A DNA stretch of 64,000 nt from Cupriavidus sp. EM10 (GCF_018729255.1 NZ_CP076061.1:868001-932000); one strand, 5' to 3'. Shown: positions 27,359 through 36,478, counted from the stretch's first letter. Made by a program: numbers and translations. The notes: generated by a model from the sequence alone, not told the origin.

Positions 27359-28558
27359 TCATGCGTGGAACTGCGGAATGCGCGCGTTGACCGATGGCCG
27401 ATAGCGTACGCGATCCACCAGCCGCGCCGGTTGAATCCCGCGCGACAACAGCGCCTGGACGGTACAGCCGGCCAGCACCTGGGCCAGTGCATCGCCCGGA
27501 CAACCATGGCGTCCGGCGCCGAACGTCCACGCGTGGGCTGCCTTCGCAGGGTCGCCATCGCCGGCGTCTTGCGCGGCGGCAGCCAGAAGCACCAGCACCG
27601 CATCGCCGGCTCGCACCGGCTGGCCGCACAGGACGGCGTCGGCGGCCATGAAGCGGCGCGTGTTCTGCACCGGCGGGTCCAGCCGGGCCACCCGTGCCAC
27701 CAGCGAGTCGATGGAGTCGGCCAGAGCCGGATCGTGGCCGGCTCGGCCCAGATGCACCAGCGTGTTGCCGACCAGCCCTGCCGTGGCCTCGCACGCCTGG
27801 ATCATCAGGCCGACTGCGTTAGCCACCATCGTGGGCGCATCGATGCCCGCCACCCGGGCGTCGTGCGCCAGTGCGTGCAGCAGGCTGTCGGGCGGCGCGG
27901 CGGGCACGTTGTCGCCGACGTCCTGCACGAGCCATTGCGCGGCTGCCGAGCCGGCTTCCACGTCGGCCGGGGTGGCCAGCGGCGACATCGCCATGGCAAT
28001 GGTCGACACAAAGCCGGCCACGCGCGTGGACACATGGCCATCGGCATCGCGTTCGAGCGGCAGGCCGAGCAGATCCGCCACGGTCAGCACGGGCAAGGTG
28101 AACATCCAGCGCGTGGCTTCGTGGGCATCGTCGTCGGTCATGCGCGGCAGCGCCGCCGCCAGCGCGTGGGCGCGCACACGCACCAGGCCAAGGTCGAGCC
28201 CGGCCAGCTGGCGCAGCACGACCGATTTCAACGCGGCATGCGCGGCGCCGTCGTTCATGCGGACCAGGCGGCCGAACAGGTCGCCGGCCGGGCCACCAGC
28301 CAGCGCGGGCGGCACGGGCTGGCTCAGGGGGCGCACCCGGGCGTCGGGGTGGTCCAGCACTTCGGCCACGGCGCTGGCGCTGGCGGCCACCCACAGTTTC
28401 AGGGTGGCGTCGTAGTGGAACGGACGCGTCCGGGCCAGTTGGCGATACCAGGGATAGGGGTCGGGATGCGTGACCGCGGCAATCGGATCGGAGGGCGCGG
28501 GGGGCATTGACCGCGGCGGGGACAGGGCTTCCAAGGCATCGAGAGACGAATCCATCAC
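27359..28558 (-). CDS. atypical cytochrome P450
   Basis: A 399-residue P450 of bacterial class I length. The heme-Cys loop is clear (FGAGRHGCPGDALAQ, near residues 345-360) and the K-helix tail RLDPPVQNTRRF is recognisable. Three hallmark features are altered. The ExxR motif reads RVAR, so its Glu is missing. The I-helix motif reads ACEATAG, with Ala at the usual acid-alcohol Thr. The segment before the heme loop (F-x-x-P-x-x-F) is shortened. These changes suggest a non-standard reaction, such as peroxide-driven or rearrangement chemistry, or a degenerate enzyme. It is cotranscribed with the ABM-fold gene 25 bases downstream. A soluble ferredoxin is encoded 1.7 kb away. Start at MMDSSLDALEAL; no strong ribosome site is visible. 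Confidence 0.82.
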   Translation of the reverse strand: MMDSSLDALEALSPPRSMPPAPSDPIAAVTHPDPYPWYRQLARTRPFHYDATLKLWVAASASAVAEVLDHPDARVRPLSQPVPPALAGGPAGDLFGRLVRMNDGAAHAALKSVVLRQLAGLDLGLVRVRAHALAAALPRMTDDDAHEATRWMFTLPVLTVADLLGLPLERDADGHVSTRVAGFVSTIAMAMSPLATPADVEAGSAAAQWLVQDVGDNVPAAPPDSLLHALAHDARVAGIDAPTMVANAVGLMIQACEATAGLVGNTLVHLGRAGHDPALADSIDSLVARVARLDPPVQNTRRFMAADAVLCGQPVRAGDAVLVLLAAAAQDAGDGDPAKAAHAWTFGAGRHGCPGDALAQVLAGCTVQALLSRGIQPARLVDRVRYRPSVNARIPQFHA

Positions 28559-28700
28559 GGCTTTCCGGTGAATTGGCGATGTCGCAATCTTCGCGCCGCG
28601 CGGGCCGGAAAAGGTTCATGCTGGCATGAAATATCGAATACCGGGACGGTGGCGCGATGGGCCAAACAACTTTCCACGCGTCTTGCGCTTGCATGAGCAG

Positions 28701-28731
28701 TATCAGACCAGTCATGGAATGCTGTCTGATA
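28701..28731. promoter_or_regulatory. inverted repeat upstream of the EAL-domain gene
   Basis: TATCAGAC (28701-28708) and GTCTGATA (28724-28731) form perfect 8-bp arms around a 15-base spacer. Partial symmetry extends outward (AGCAG / ATGCTG). It lies 32 bases before the EAL gene start and 143 bases from the divergent P450 start, a likely operator position. Confidence 0.5.
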
Positions 28732-28762
28732 TGCTGCCACGCACTCCATTCGGCCTGCTTCC

Positions 28763-30340
28763 ATGACCCGGCGTCTCTGGCTCTTCATGTTCTGCGTGAT
28801 CGCGCTGGGCGTCTGCGGCCCGGTGGCGCTCACCACCTGGGTGTCGCGCGAATATGCCGAGGAACTGCTGCGCCAGCGCGTGGACCAGTTCACCGCGCGT
28901 GCGCTGGTGCGCGTGGAAGTGGTGGCGCGCGACGCCATCCAGGCCGCGCGCCAGGCCGATACCTTTGCCGGCACCCCCTGCAGCCAGGCTCACCTCGACG
29001 CCATGCGCGAGACCGACCTGCAGCACCGCTACGCGCGCCAGATCACGTTTCTCGACGACGGGCAGTTGCTGTGCGCATCGTCGTCGGTCCCGGGCGCCTT
29101 GCGCAGCATCGAAGGCCAGAACCAGCCGTGGATCGACCTGCCATCGCTGCTCGCCGCCTACCGCGTCGACGCGGCCGGGCGCGCGCCGCGCACCGTGCAG
29201 TTCCGCGTGGGGCGGCATGTGGCCGTGGTCGATGCCCAGTTCTTCATCGACATCGTGCCGCTCGACGCGCAAAGCCGCCTCGGCATGATCGATACGCAGT
29301 CTGGCGATGTCGTCGTGGCGCTGGGCGATACGGACCCCGCCGTGCTGCGGCAGGCCTGGGCCGGGAAACAGGACGGCCAGGTGCGGCACGGCCTGTATCT
29401 CGACGTCAAGGCATCGGGCGAGCTGCCCTTCACGGTGGTGGCCTACGAGCCGGTCGGCGCCATGGCCGGCACCTGGCGGCAACTGCTCTATGTGGGCCTG
29501 CCGGTGGCCCTGCTGGTCAGCGTCGCGGCCACCTGGCTGATGCTGCGCTGGGGCCGGCGCCTGCGCAGCCCCAGGTATGTGCTGCAGGACGCCATCCGCC
29601 GCAAGGAATTCTTTGCCGTCTACCAGCCGGTGATGGCGCTGGACGACGGGCGCTGCGTCGGAGCCGAGGCGCTGGTGCGCTGGCGCATGCCGGACGGCAC
29701 CATCGTGCTGCCCGACCGCTTCATTCCGATGGCCGAATCCACCGGCGTCATCCACGCCATCACCACGTGCGTGATCGAAGCCGTGCTCGCTGACCTGGGC
29801 CAGCACCTGGCGGCCGAGCCGGACCTGCATGTCTCGATCAACCTGTCGCCGGACGACTTCCGCGCGCCCGACACCCTGCCCGCCATCAGCGAGGCATTGG
29901 GGCGTGCCGGCATCCGCGCAAGCCAGGTCTGGATCGAGGTCACCGAACGCGGCTTTGCCAACGACGCCGCGTGCCGCGAGACGATCGCGGCCTTCCGCAA
30001 GGCCGGCCATCCGATCCTGATCGACGATTTCGGCACCGGCTATTCGAGCCTGGCCTACCTGCAGGACCTGGACGTGGACGGCATCAAGATCGACAAGGCC
30101 TTTGTGGGCTCGATGACGACCGACGCGCCGTCGAAGTCCGTCGGCCCGCATATCATCGGCATGGCCCGGGCGCTGGACATCCACATGGTGGCCGAAGGCA
30201 TCGAGACCGAAGCCCAGCGCGTGGCGCTGCGGCAACGCGGCGTGCAGTTCGGCCAGGGCTGGCTGTTCGGCAAAGCCATGCCACTGGCCGAATTCCTGCC
30301 GTTCTGGCGCGAACACGCACGGCCGACCGTCGAAACCTGA
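28763..30340 (+). CDS. CSS-motif c-di-GMP phosphodiesterase (EAL domain)
   Basis: A 525-residue inner-membrane protein. TM1 covers residues 5-27, and a periplasmic domain of about 210 residues contains the CSS-type cysteine motif (LLCASSSVPG near residue 114). TM2 covers about 240-262, and a C-terminal EAL domain begins near residue 278 (YQPVMALDDG). The EAL active-site motifs are present: EALVRW near 302, NLSPDDF, EVTERGF and DDFGTGYSSL near 421. It should hydrolyse c-di-GMP to pGpG, controlled by disulfide state of the periplasmic CSS domain as in E. coli PdeC. The next gene is a GGDEF-EAL protein in the same orientation 320 bases later, making a local c-di-GMP pair. An inverted repeat sits just before the start. 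Confidence 0.9.
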   Translation: MTRRLWLFMFCVIALGVCGPVALTTWVSREYAEELLRQRVDQFTARALVRVEVVARDAIQAARQADTFAGTPCSQAHLDAMRETDLQHRYARQITFLDDGQLLCASSSVPGALRSIEGQNQPWIDLPSLLAAYRVDAAGRAPRTVQFRVGRHVAVVDAQFFIDIVPLDAQSRLGMIDTQSGDVVVALGDTDPAVLRQAWAGKQDGQVRHGLYLDVKASGELPFTVVAYEPVGAMAGTWRQLLYVGLPVALLVSVAATWLMLRWGRRLRSPRYVLQDAIRRKEFFAVYQPVMALDDGRCVGAEALVRWRMPDGTIVLPDRFIPMAESTGVIHAITTCVIEAVLADLGQHLAAEPDLHVSINLSPDDFRAPDTLPAISEALGRAGIRASQVWIEVTERGFANDAACRETIAAFRKAGHPILIDDFGTGYSSLAYLQDLDVDGIKIDKAFVGSMTTDAPSKSVGPHIIGMARALDIHMVAEGIETEAQRVALRQRGVQFGQGWLFGKAMPLAEFLPFWREHARPTVET

Positions 30341-30660
30341 GTGCCGAACCCGGCATCTGCCTGGCAGTTTGGACCTATACTCGCCGTTTCCTCCGCGCAA
30401 ACGAAAGCGAACGACCATGGCTTGAGTCATCAAAACCTGACGGGACGAAGGTTCCGCGTTGCCGGTATCGGGGACTTGGCCGGCATGGCGGAAATTGACG
30501 GGGTACCACGGTTCATGACCTGACGTCGACGATGGCAAACATCGCGATGCGGGGCGATCTCAAAACAAGCAGGAACCGGGTAGTCAGGACGCGGAACACC
30601 GCCATCCAGCCTTGCCGCACACAGTGCCAGGGCATGCGGACAGGCGGCGGGCATGAACCC

Positions 30661-32724
30661 ATGACAATCAAGAACAAGGCGCGGGGCACGGCGCGGGCCG
30701 GCGTGCGCGCCGCCGACGGGGCAAGCGGCGGCATAACTGGCGGCGCAGGCGCGGGCATCAAGCCGGTGGCGGCAACCCAGCCCTGGCAAACCCGCCACGA
30801 CCAGTTGCTGGCTGTGCGCCGCACCGTCCGGCTGTCGATCCCGATCAACATCATCCTTGGCGTCAGCGTGCTGGCCGTGGCCTGGCACGCCGGGCGCGGC
30901 CCCACGGCGGCGGCATGGTTTGCGGTGTCGCTGCTCTGGAACGTGCTGCGCATCTGGATGTGCCAGGTGCCTGTGGGCCGGGCCGCCGGCACCACGCGTC
31001 CCGACGATGGCCGGCTTGCCCGCACGGTGGCGCGCCACCTGCGCATCCACTGCACGCTGGCCCTGCTGTCCGGCCTGACCTGGGCCGCGATCCCGGTGCT
31101 GTGCGATGGCTACACGTCGCCGCAGACGCTGTTCTACCTGACCGTGGTGTGCGGCACTACGGCGGGCGCGGTGACGCACGGCTTTGCCTACGCGCGCATC
31201 CCGCTTTGTTTCATCACGCCGCCGCTGCTGTCGGCGGCCGCCTGCCTGCTCTGGTTCGGCGATTTCGACAAGCTCTGGCTGGCCGGCACCACGGTGCTCT
31301 ACCTGGCCGCGCTCATCCGGTGCACGCTCGAAAGTGAACGGCAGATCCGGCATTCGATCCAGCTCAAGAACGAGGCCACGGCGATCCAGGATTCGCTGCG
31401 CATCGCGCACGACCACGCCGTGAACCGTGCCGACGAGATGTGGACGCTGGCCAGCCTCGACCCGCTGACCGGCCTGCTGAGCCGCAGCGGCTTTTTCGAC
31501 CGGGCCAGCAAGCGCTTTGCCAACGGCGTCAGCGGGCGGCACTGCCTGTTGCTGCTGGACCTGGACGGCTTCAAGCTGATCAACGACGCCTTCGGCCACA
31601 AGGCCGGCGACGGCGTGCTGCGCGAGGTGGCGCGGCGGCTCGAGGCGGTGGCCAGCCACGGCATGCTCGTGGGCCGCATGGGCGGCGACGAGTTCATGCT
31701 GCTCTACGATCCGTTCGAGCACGACGAATGCCCAGCGACGCTGGCCGCGCGGCTGATCGAGGCCGTGCGGCAGCCGCTGGATGGCTACGAGTACAGCGCC
31801 GTCGGCATCAGCGTGGGCATCTGCCTTGGCCCGGACATCAGCCTGGACGACATGCTGCTGTTTGCCGACGCCGCCCTGTACGCGGCCAAGCGTGCGGGCC
31901 GCAACAGCGTCTACACGTTCGACGACGACCTGCACCGGCACCTGCAGATGCAGCGCGACGTCGAACGCGACCTGCCGCGCGCACTGGCCGACGACAAGCT
32001 GGAGGTCTGGTTCCAGCCGATCTTCGGCGAAGGCGGCACGCGGGTGCGCAGCCTGGAGGCACTGATCCGCTGGAAACACGCCCGGCATGGCTGGGTGCCG
32101 CCGCCCGAGCTGGTGTCGGTGGCGGCGGCGTCCGGCCTGTCGGAGACGCTGCTGCGCGCCACGTTGTCGAAGGTCTGCCGCCTGTCGAAGGCCATCGAGG
32201 CCCAGTGCGGGCAGCGGATACCCATCGCCATCAACCTGTCGCCGCGCGAAATGGCGCAGGTGGCAATCGACCAGCTGCTGCTGTCGACGCTGCAGGCCTG
32301 CAAGCTCGAACCAGGCTTGCTGACCGTGGAGATCACCGAGGAAGTGGCGCTGGACGTTGTGGCCGTGCAGGGCAAGCTGGCCAACATGGCCAAGGCCGGC
32401 GTGGCGATCGCGCTCGATGACTTTGGCGTGGGCTACTCCGGCCTGGGCGCGCTGCGCCAGCTGGGCGCGGCATGCGTGAAGGTGGATCGCAGCTTCATCA
32501 CCGATATCGCGCGCGCGCCGCGCAACCAGGACCTGATGCGCGCGGTGCTGAACCTGGGGCGTTCGTTCGGTTTCGAAGTGGTGGCCGAGGGCGTGGAACA
32601 CGAGGCCGACCGGCAGACGCTGATCGGCATCGGCTGCCATGCGATGCAGGGCTACCTGCTGGCGCGGCCGATGCCCGAGGCGGAACTGCTGACCTGGCTG
32701 CAGACCCGAGCCGCGATGGCCTGA
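30661..32724 (+). CDS. membrane GGDEF-EAL c-di-GMP enzyme
   Basis: A 687-residue protein starting at MTIKNKARGTARAG; an ATG at 30532 would add a 43-residue extension with no domain features. The N-terminal sensor has six or so TM helices (residues about 60-230). A GGDEF domain follows (LDPLTGLLSRSGFF, then MGGDEF at residue 341), with an intact catalytic motif but no RxxD inhibitory site in front. A complete EAL domain occupies 440-685 (EALIRW at 466, DDFGVGYSG near 585, MQGYLLARPMPEAEL). Both active sites look intact, so it could make or degrade c-di-GMP. The missing I-site implies no product feedback. It is close to the CSS-EAL gene upstream, in the same direction. Confidence 0.87.
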   Translation: MTIKNKARGTARAGVRAADGASGGITGGAGAGIKPVAATQPWQTRHDQLLAVRRTVRLSIPINIILGVSVLAVAWHAGRGPTAAAWFAVSLLWNVLRIWMCQVPVGRAAGTTRPDDGRLARTVARHLRIHCTLALLSGLTWAAIPVLCDGYTSPQTLFYLTVVCGTTAGAVTHGFAYARIPLCFITPPLLSAAACLLWFGDFDKLWLAGTTVLYLAALIRCTLESERQIRHSIQLKNEATAIQDSLRIAHDHAVNRADEMWTLASLDPLTGLLSRSGFFDRASKRFANGVSGRHCLLLLDLDGFKLINDAFGHKAGDGVLREVARRLEAVASHGMLVGRMGGDEFMLLYDPFEHDECPATLAARLIEAVRQPLDGYEYSAVGISVGICLGPDISLDDMLLFADAALYAAKRAGRNSVYTFDDDLHRHLQMQRDVERDLPRALADDKLEVWFQPIFGEGGTRVRSLEALIRWKHARHGWVPPPELVSVAAASGLSETLLRATLSKVCRLSKAIEAQCGQRIPIAINLSPREMAQVAIDQLLLSTLQACKLEPGLLTVEITEEVALDVVAVQGKLANMAKAGVAIALDDFGVGYSGLGALRQLGAACVKVDRSFITDIARAPRNQDLMRAVLNLGRSFGFEVVAEGVEHEADRQTLIGIGCHAMQGYLLARPMPEAELLTWLQTRAAMA

Positions 32725-32755
32725 CCTCAGCCGGCGGCCCCGTGCTCGCGTAGGG

Positions 32756-32869
32756 TCATGTGAGCAGATTGAATACGAAACCCAGTGCAATCGCGCCGCC
32801 CAGTGCCTCCAGCGTGGCCAGCGCTACCAGTTCGCGGAAAATGCGTGATTCGTCCTGCTTGGTCACCAT
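32756..32869 (-). CDS. 37-residue single-helix membrane peptide
   Basis: A short open frame, MVTKQDESRIFRELVALA..., of 37 residues ends in a hydrophobic helix (residues about 16-37, LATLEALGGAIALGFVFNLL). It has a good ribosome site (CTGGAGA, 8 bases before ATG 32869) and the codon bias of local genes. The length and layout (charged N-terminus, one TM helix) suit a small inner-membrane regulatory peptide. I recognise no family. It is convergent with the GGDEF-EAL gene and 31 bases from its stop. Confidence 0.5.
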   Translation of the reverse strand: MVTKQDESRIFRELVALATLEALGGAIALGFVFNLLT

Positions 32870-33152
32870 GGTATTGTCTCCAGTCGGTTTTCCAAACGGC
32901 CGGCCGGGACTGTAGTGCCCGCCGGTCACACTGCAACCTGCGACTTCAGTAGACTGCAACGGCGGTGTGCGGAACAGTTGGCACAAACCCGCATGGGGTG
33001 ATCCCCGATGGCATGCCGCGCTGCGGGTTTCCACCCCGCGCCAGGAAAACCCCTACAATAGCGCCCCACGCAGCGGCACCAGGTCCGGGCCCGAAAACGG
33101 CAACGGATTGCGCGCCGCCTGCTTCCTGCTGCACCTGAACCCCTGCATTCCC

Positions 33153-34405
33153 ATGATCTCAAACGCTTGCGGCGTCGATTTCGGCACGTCCAATTCCACC
33201 GTCGGCTGGCTGCGCCCCGGCGCCCCACGCTGCTGCCGCTGGAAGACGACAAGGCCACGCTGCCTTCTGTGATCTTCTTCCACGCCGAGGACCCGCTGGT
33301 CAGCTACGGCCGCGCCGCGCTGGCCGACTACCTGGCCGGCTACGAAGGCCGCATGATGCGGTCGCTCAAGAGCCTGCTGGGCACGTCGATGATGGACGAC
33401 AGCACCGAGGTCATGGGCCAGGCCATGCCGTTCCGCAAGCTGCTGGCGCATTTCATCGGCGAACTCAAGGGCCGCGCCGAGCGCGCTGCCGGCCGTCAGT
33501 TCAGCGCGGCGGTGCTGGGCCGCCCCGTGCATTTCATCGACGAGGATGCCGCGGCCGACCAGCTGGCAGAGGACACGCTGGCCGAGATTGCCCGCGACGC
33601 CGGCTTCAAGGACATCGCCTTCCAGTACGAGCCGATTGCCGCCGCATTCGACTACGAAGCCGGCATCGGCGGCGAGGAACTGGTGCTGGTGGCCGATATC
33701 GGCGGCGGTACGTCCGACTTCTCGCTGGTGCGTCTGTCGCCCGAGCGTGCGAAGAAGACCGACCGCCGCGAGGACATCCTGGCCAATGGCGGCGTGCATA
33801 TCGGCGGCACCGATTTCGACCGCGCGCTGAGCCTGGCCAGCGTCATGCCGATGCTGGGCCTGAACAGCCAGCTGCGCAACGGCAAGGCGATGCCGTCGGG
33901 CCAGTATTTCGACCTGGCCAGCTGGCACACGATCAACCTGGTCTATACGCGCCGCGCGTGGGCCATCGTGATGGACAACTACCGCGATGCGGCCGACACC
34001 GAGAAGCTCGACCGCCTGATCCGGCTGATCAAGGACCGTGCGGGCCACTGGCTGGCGATCCAGGTGGAAGCCGCCAAGATCGCCCTGTCCGAGGCGCCGC
34101 TCACGACGGTGGACCTGGCGCGCATCGCCCCCGACACCACGGTGGACATCACGCGCGACGACTTCGACCAGTCGATCGCGAAGCTTGTCGACAAGACGGC
34201 CAGCACGGTAAAGGGCATGCTGAAGACCGCCGGCGTGCCGGCCGATTCGGTGGATACCATCCTGTTCACCGGCGGATCCAGCAGCGTGCCAATGCTGCGC
34301 GAACAGCTGGCGCGGCTGCTGCCCGGCGCGCGGCGCGTGGAAGGCGACCTGTTCGGCGGGATCGGTTCGGGCCTGGCGCTCGACGCGGCGCGCAAGTTCG
34401 GCTGA
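33153..34405 (+). CDS. yegD: YegD-like Hsp70-family chaperone, frameshifted as sequenced
   Basis: An Hsp70-family actin-fold ATPase without the DnaK substrate domain, the YegD layout. It starts at ATG 33153 (MISNACGVDFGTSNSTVGWL), with the phosphate-1 loop DFGTSNST. Frame then slips at CCCC 33223-33226; one added C continues to PTLLPLEDDKATLPSVIFFH. Later motifs include VLVADIGGGTSDFSLVRLSP (phosphate-2), HIGGTDFDRALS and the adenosine motif ILFTGGSSSVPMLREQL. The repaired protein is 417 residues, close to the family length. YegD partners and clients are unknown. It is convergent with the FixJ-type regulator gene downstream. Confidence 0.86.
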
Positions 34406-34424
34406 ACGGCGCCGTAACCCCTGT

Positions 34425-34451
34425 TTCCCCGGCGCGCAATGCTTCGGGGAA
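34425..34451. terminator. possible convergent stem-loop between yegD and the regulator gene
   Basis: TTCCCCG (34425-34431) and CGGGGAA (34445-34451) pair around a 13-base loop in the 48-base gap between convergent genes. No T run follows on either strand, so it is only a candidate. Confidence 0.35.
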
Positions 34452-34453
34452 GC

Positions 34454-35113
34454 CTACTGTTCGGCCTTGCAGAGGCCGATCTGCTGGGCCATCAGCACCA
34501 GGTCGGCAAAGGTGCGCGCGCGCATCTTGCGCATGGCCTGCCCCCGGTGGATCTTCACCGTCACTTCGCTGATGCCGATTTCCCCGGCGATCTGCTTGTT
34601 CAGCAGGCCCGAGACGGCCATGCCCATGACTTCGGCCTCGCGCGGCGTCAGCGTGGCGTAGTTGCCGCGAATCTCTTCCACCTTGCGCAGTCCCCGGCGA
34701 CGCAGCCGGTCCTTCTCGATGGCCGCCGATACGGCGTCGAGCAGGTCCTGGTCACGGAACGGCTTGGCCATGAAATCCTCGGCGCCCGCCTTCATGGCGG
34801 TCACCGTCATGGCGATATCGCCATAGCCAGTCATGAAGATGATGGGGATATGCACGCCCATCTGGGCCAGGCGCGTCTGCAGGTCCAGGCCGCTCGGGCC
34901 GCGCAGGCGCACATCGAGCACCAGGCAGCAGGGCACGTCGGGCAGCCGGAATTCCAGCAGCTCGGCGGCCGAGCCGAACAGCGCCGCCTGCATGCCCACC
35001 GAGCGGAACAGGTTGCCCAGGCCGGCGCGCAGCATGGCATCGTCGTCGACGATCAGCACCATCGCGTCGGCGTCGGCGCCTGTACCGGCAGGGGTCCCGT
35101 CAGGGGATGTCAC
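34454..35113 (-). CDS. FixJ-family response regulator (REC-LuxR HTH)
   Basis: A 219-residue two-domain regulator. The start is GTG 35113 behind GGAG (9-base spacing); the long open frame upstream has no family similarity. The receiver (MVLIVDDDAMLRAGL ... CLVLDVRLRG with phospho-Asp, IIFMTGYGDIAMTVTAMKAG, FMAKPF with the Lys) is followed by a LuxR-type HTH (LTPREAEVMGMAVSGLLNKQ ... SEVTVKIHRGQAMRKM). It is a close paralogue of the regulator at 51162-51857, and both end in an ARTF-A-L-LM segment. It is divergent from the hydrolase operon at 35748, with 634 bases between. It is likely phosphorylated by one of the giant kinases downstream and may act at the ATACCAAG sites in that interval. Confidence 0.9.
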   Translation of the reverse strand: MTSPDGTPAGTGADADAMVLIVDDDAMLRAGLGNLFRSVGMQAALFGSAAELLEFRLPDVPCCLVLDVRLRGPSGLDLQTRLAQMGVHIPIIFMTGYGDIAMTVTAMKAGAEDFMAKPFRDQDLLDAVSAAIEKDRLRRRGLRKVEEIRGNYATLTPREAEVMGMAVSGLLNKQIAGEIGISEVTVKIHRGQAMRKMRARTFADLVLMAQQIGLCKAEQ

Positions 35114-35747
35114 GACTCTGTTCTCCAAGGTGCCCGGGGCATGTTGCGGGTGCCGCCCATGGCGTCCGGGGCGATATCCGGGGCGAAATCCGGCGCTGAA
35201 CCGGGGGATTTCCAGGCGCACGGGGGCGGCCACGGCCCCGGTGTCCGCCCAGCATTTCAGCACAGCGCGCACGGCTTCGCCACCCATACCATTGGGTGAG
35301 TGGACAGCGCCGCCGAATCTGTCTTCGCAAAACCTTGCTTGTCGTCGGGCCCGTCAGTACCTATACCAAGTGAGTATGGCGAAGCCGCTCGCGCCGACCT
35401 ACCCTGCGCGTGCCTTGTCGCCACCCATCGCCCTCATCACGCCTGTTGCCCATGCCCAGCCCTGCCCACTGGCGTGATCGCACGCCCGCCGGCCGCCGCC
35501 TGTCCGGCACGCCAGCATGCGCCGGCAGGCACGCCCGCGCACACCGCCGCAGACAGGTAATCCGTAGACACGATCGCCTAATACGATGGGCCAATGGCCG
35601 CATACGCACGCGCCGTCTAGTCTTGCGTCGGGTTGCATCTTGCCCATCCCAGGCATGACCGCCCCCGATGCAACCGGTGCGCGACTGGCCAGCGCCTGCT
35701 GAGCCGGCCGTACCTCGCCTCAACCTTCGTTTCAAGGAACTTTCATC
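35114..35747. other. 634-base intergenic region between divergent regulator and hydrolase operon
   Basis: No convincing gene is present; the short open frames are Arg/Pro-rich and lack ribosome sites. The region holds two ATACCA-type elements (ACCCATACCATTGGGT at 35283-35298 and CTATACCAAGTGAGTATGG near 35361-35379) and the promoters for both flanking genes. A CAAGGA ribosome site at 35735-35740 serves the gene at 35748. Confidence 0.6.
35361..35379 (+). promoter_or_regulatory. candidate shared operator, ATACCAAG type
   Basis: CTATACCAAGTGAGTATGG has an ATAC/GTAT symmetry around the centre. Near-copies lie in the promoter regions at 43096-43112 (reverse strand) and 52494-52510. A related palindrome, ACCCATACCATTGGGT, lies 63 bases upstream. 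All are in intergenic regions of genes linked to FixJ-type regulators. Confidence 0.5.
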
Positions 35748-36434
35748 ATGTCGAACCCGAAGCTCGAAGTACTGACGCCGCAGAACAGCCAGCTGATCAT
35801 CATCGACCACCAGCCGCAGATGGCCTTCGGCGTGCAGTCCATGGACCGCCAGGCGCTGAAGAACAACGTGGTGGGCCTGGCCAAGGCCGCAAAGATCTTC
35901 AATGTGCCGACCACCATCACCACCGTGGAAAGCAATTCGTTCTCGGGCTACACGTACCCCGAGATCCTCGACGTGTTCCCGGACGCCAGGACGCTGGAGC
36001 GCACGTCGATGAATTCCTGGGATGACCAGAAAGTGCGCGACGCCCTGAAGGCTAACGGCCGCAAGAAGGTGGTCGTGGCCGGCCTGTGGACCGAGGTCTG
36101 CAACACCACGTTCGCGCTATGCGCCATGCTGGAAGGCGACTACGAGATCTACATGGTGGCCGACGCCTCGGGCGGCACCACCAAGGAAGCGCACGACTAC
36201 GCCATGCAGCGCATGGTGCAGGCCGGCGTGGTGCCCGTGACCTGGCAGCAGGTGCTGCTGGAATGGCAGCGCGACTGGGCCCACCGCGACACCTACGACG
36301 CCGTGATGAAGCTGGTCAAGGAACACTCCGGCGCCTACGGCATGGGCGTGGACTACGCCTACACGATGGTCCACAAGGCCGCGCAGCGCACCGCCACGCC
36401 GCACGAATCGATCGCGCCGGTACCGGCCCGCTGA
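35748..36434 (+). CDS. YcaC-like isochorismatase-fold hydrolase
   Basis: A 228-residue cysteine-hydrolase-fold protein of the YcaC branch. The catalytic Asp is in LIIIDHQPQMAF (near residue 20). The block RTSMNSWDDQKVRDALKANG is typical of YcaC proteins. The nucleophile Cys is in AGLWTEVCNTTFAL (near residue 120). The usual triad Lys is not obvious to me. Substrates of YcaC-type enzymes are mostly unknown. It is the first gene of a long same-strand run: a Tat-exported hydrolase, an amidohydrolase, DoxX, an exporter, XapX and a porin follow. It lies next to a divergent FixJ-type regulator, which suggests controlled expression. Confidence 0.88.
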   Translation: MSNPKLEVLTPQNSQLIIIDHQPQMAFGVQSMDRQALKNNVVGLAKAAKIFNVPTTITTVESNSFSGYTYPEILDVFPDARTLERTSMNSWDDQKVRDALKANGRKKVVVAGLWTEVCNTTFALCAMLEGDYEIYMVADASGGTTKEAHDYAMQRMVQAGVVPVTWQQVLLEWQRDWAHRDTYDAVMKLVKEHSGAYGMGVDYAYTMVHKAAQRTATPHESIAPVPAR

Positions 36435-36459
36435 GGCCCGTCCAGGCTAGCCCCATAGA

Positions 36460-36478
36460 CATTCAATTTATTTGAATG
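36460..36478. promoter_or_regulatory. inverted repeat before the haloperoxidase-like gene
   Basis: CATTCAA-TTTAT-TTGAATG is a perfect 7-bp inverted repeat with a 5-base spacer in an AT-rich patch 26 bases after the hydrolase stop and 142 bases before the next start. It could be an operator or an attenuator. No T run follows. Confidence 0.4.

Noticed and set aside
35410..35658. 82-residue frame in the 634-base intergenic region
   Set aside because: Arg/His/Pro-rich, no ribosome site, no conserved block, and codon use unlike the neighbours.
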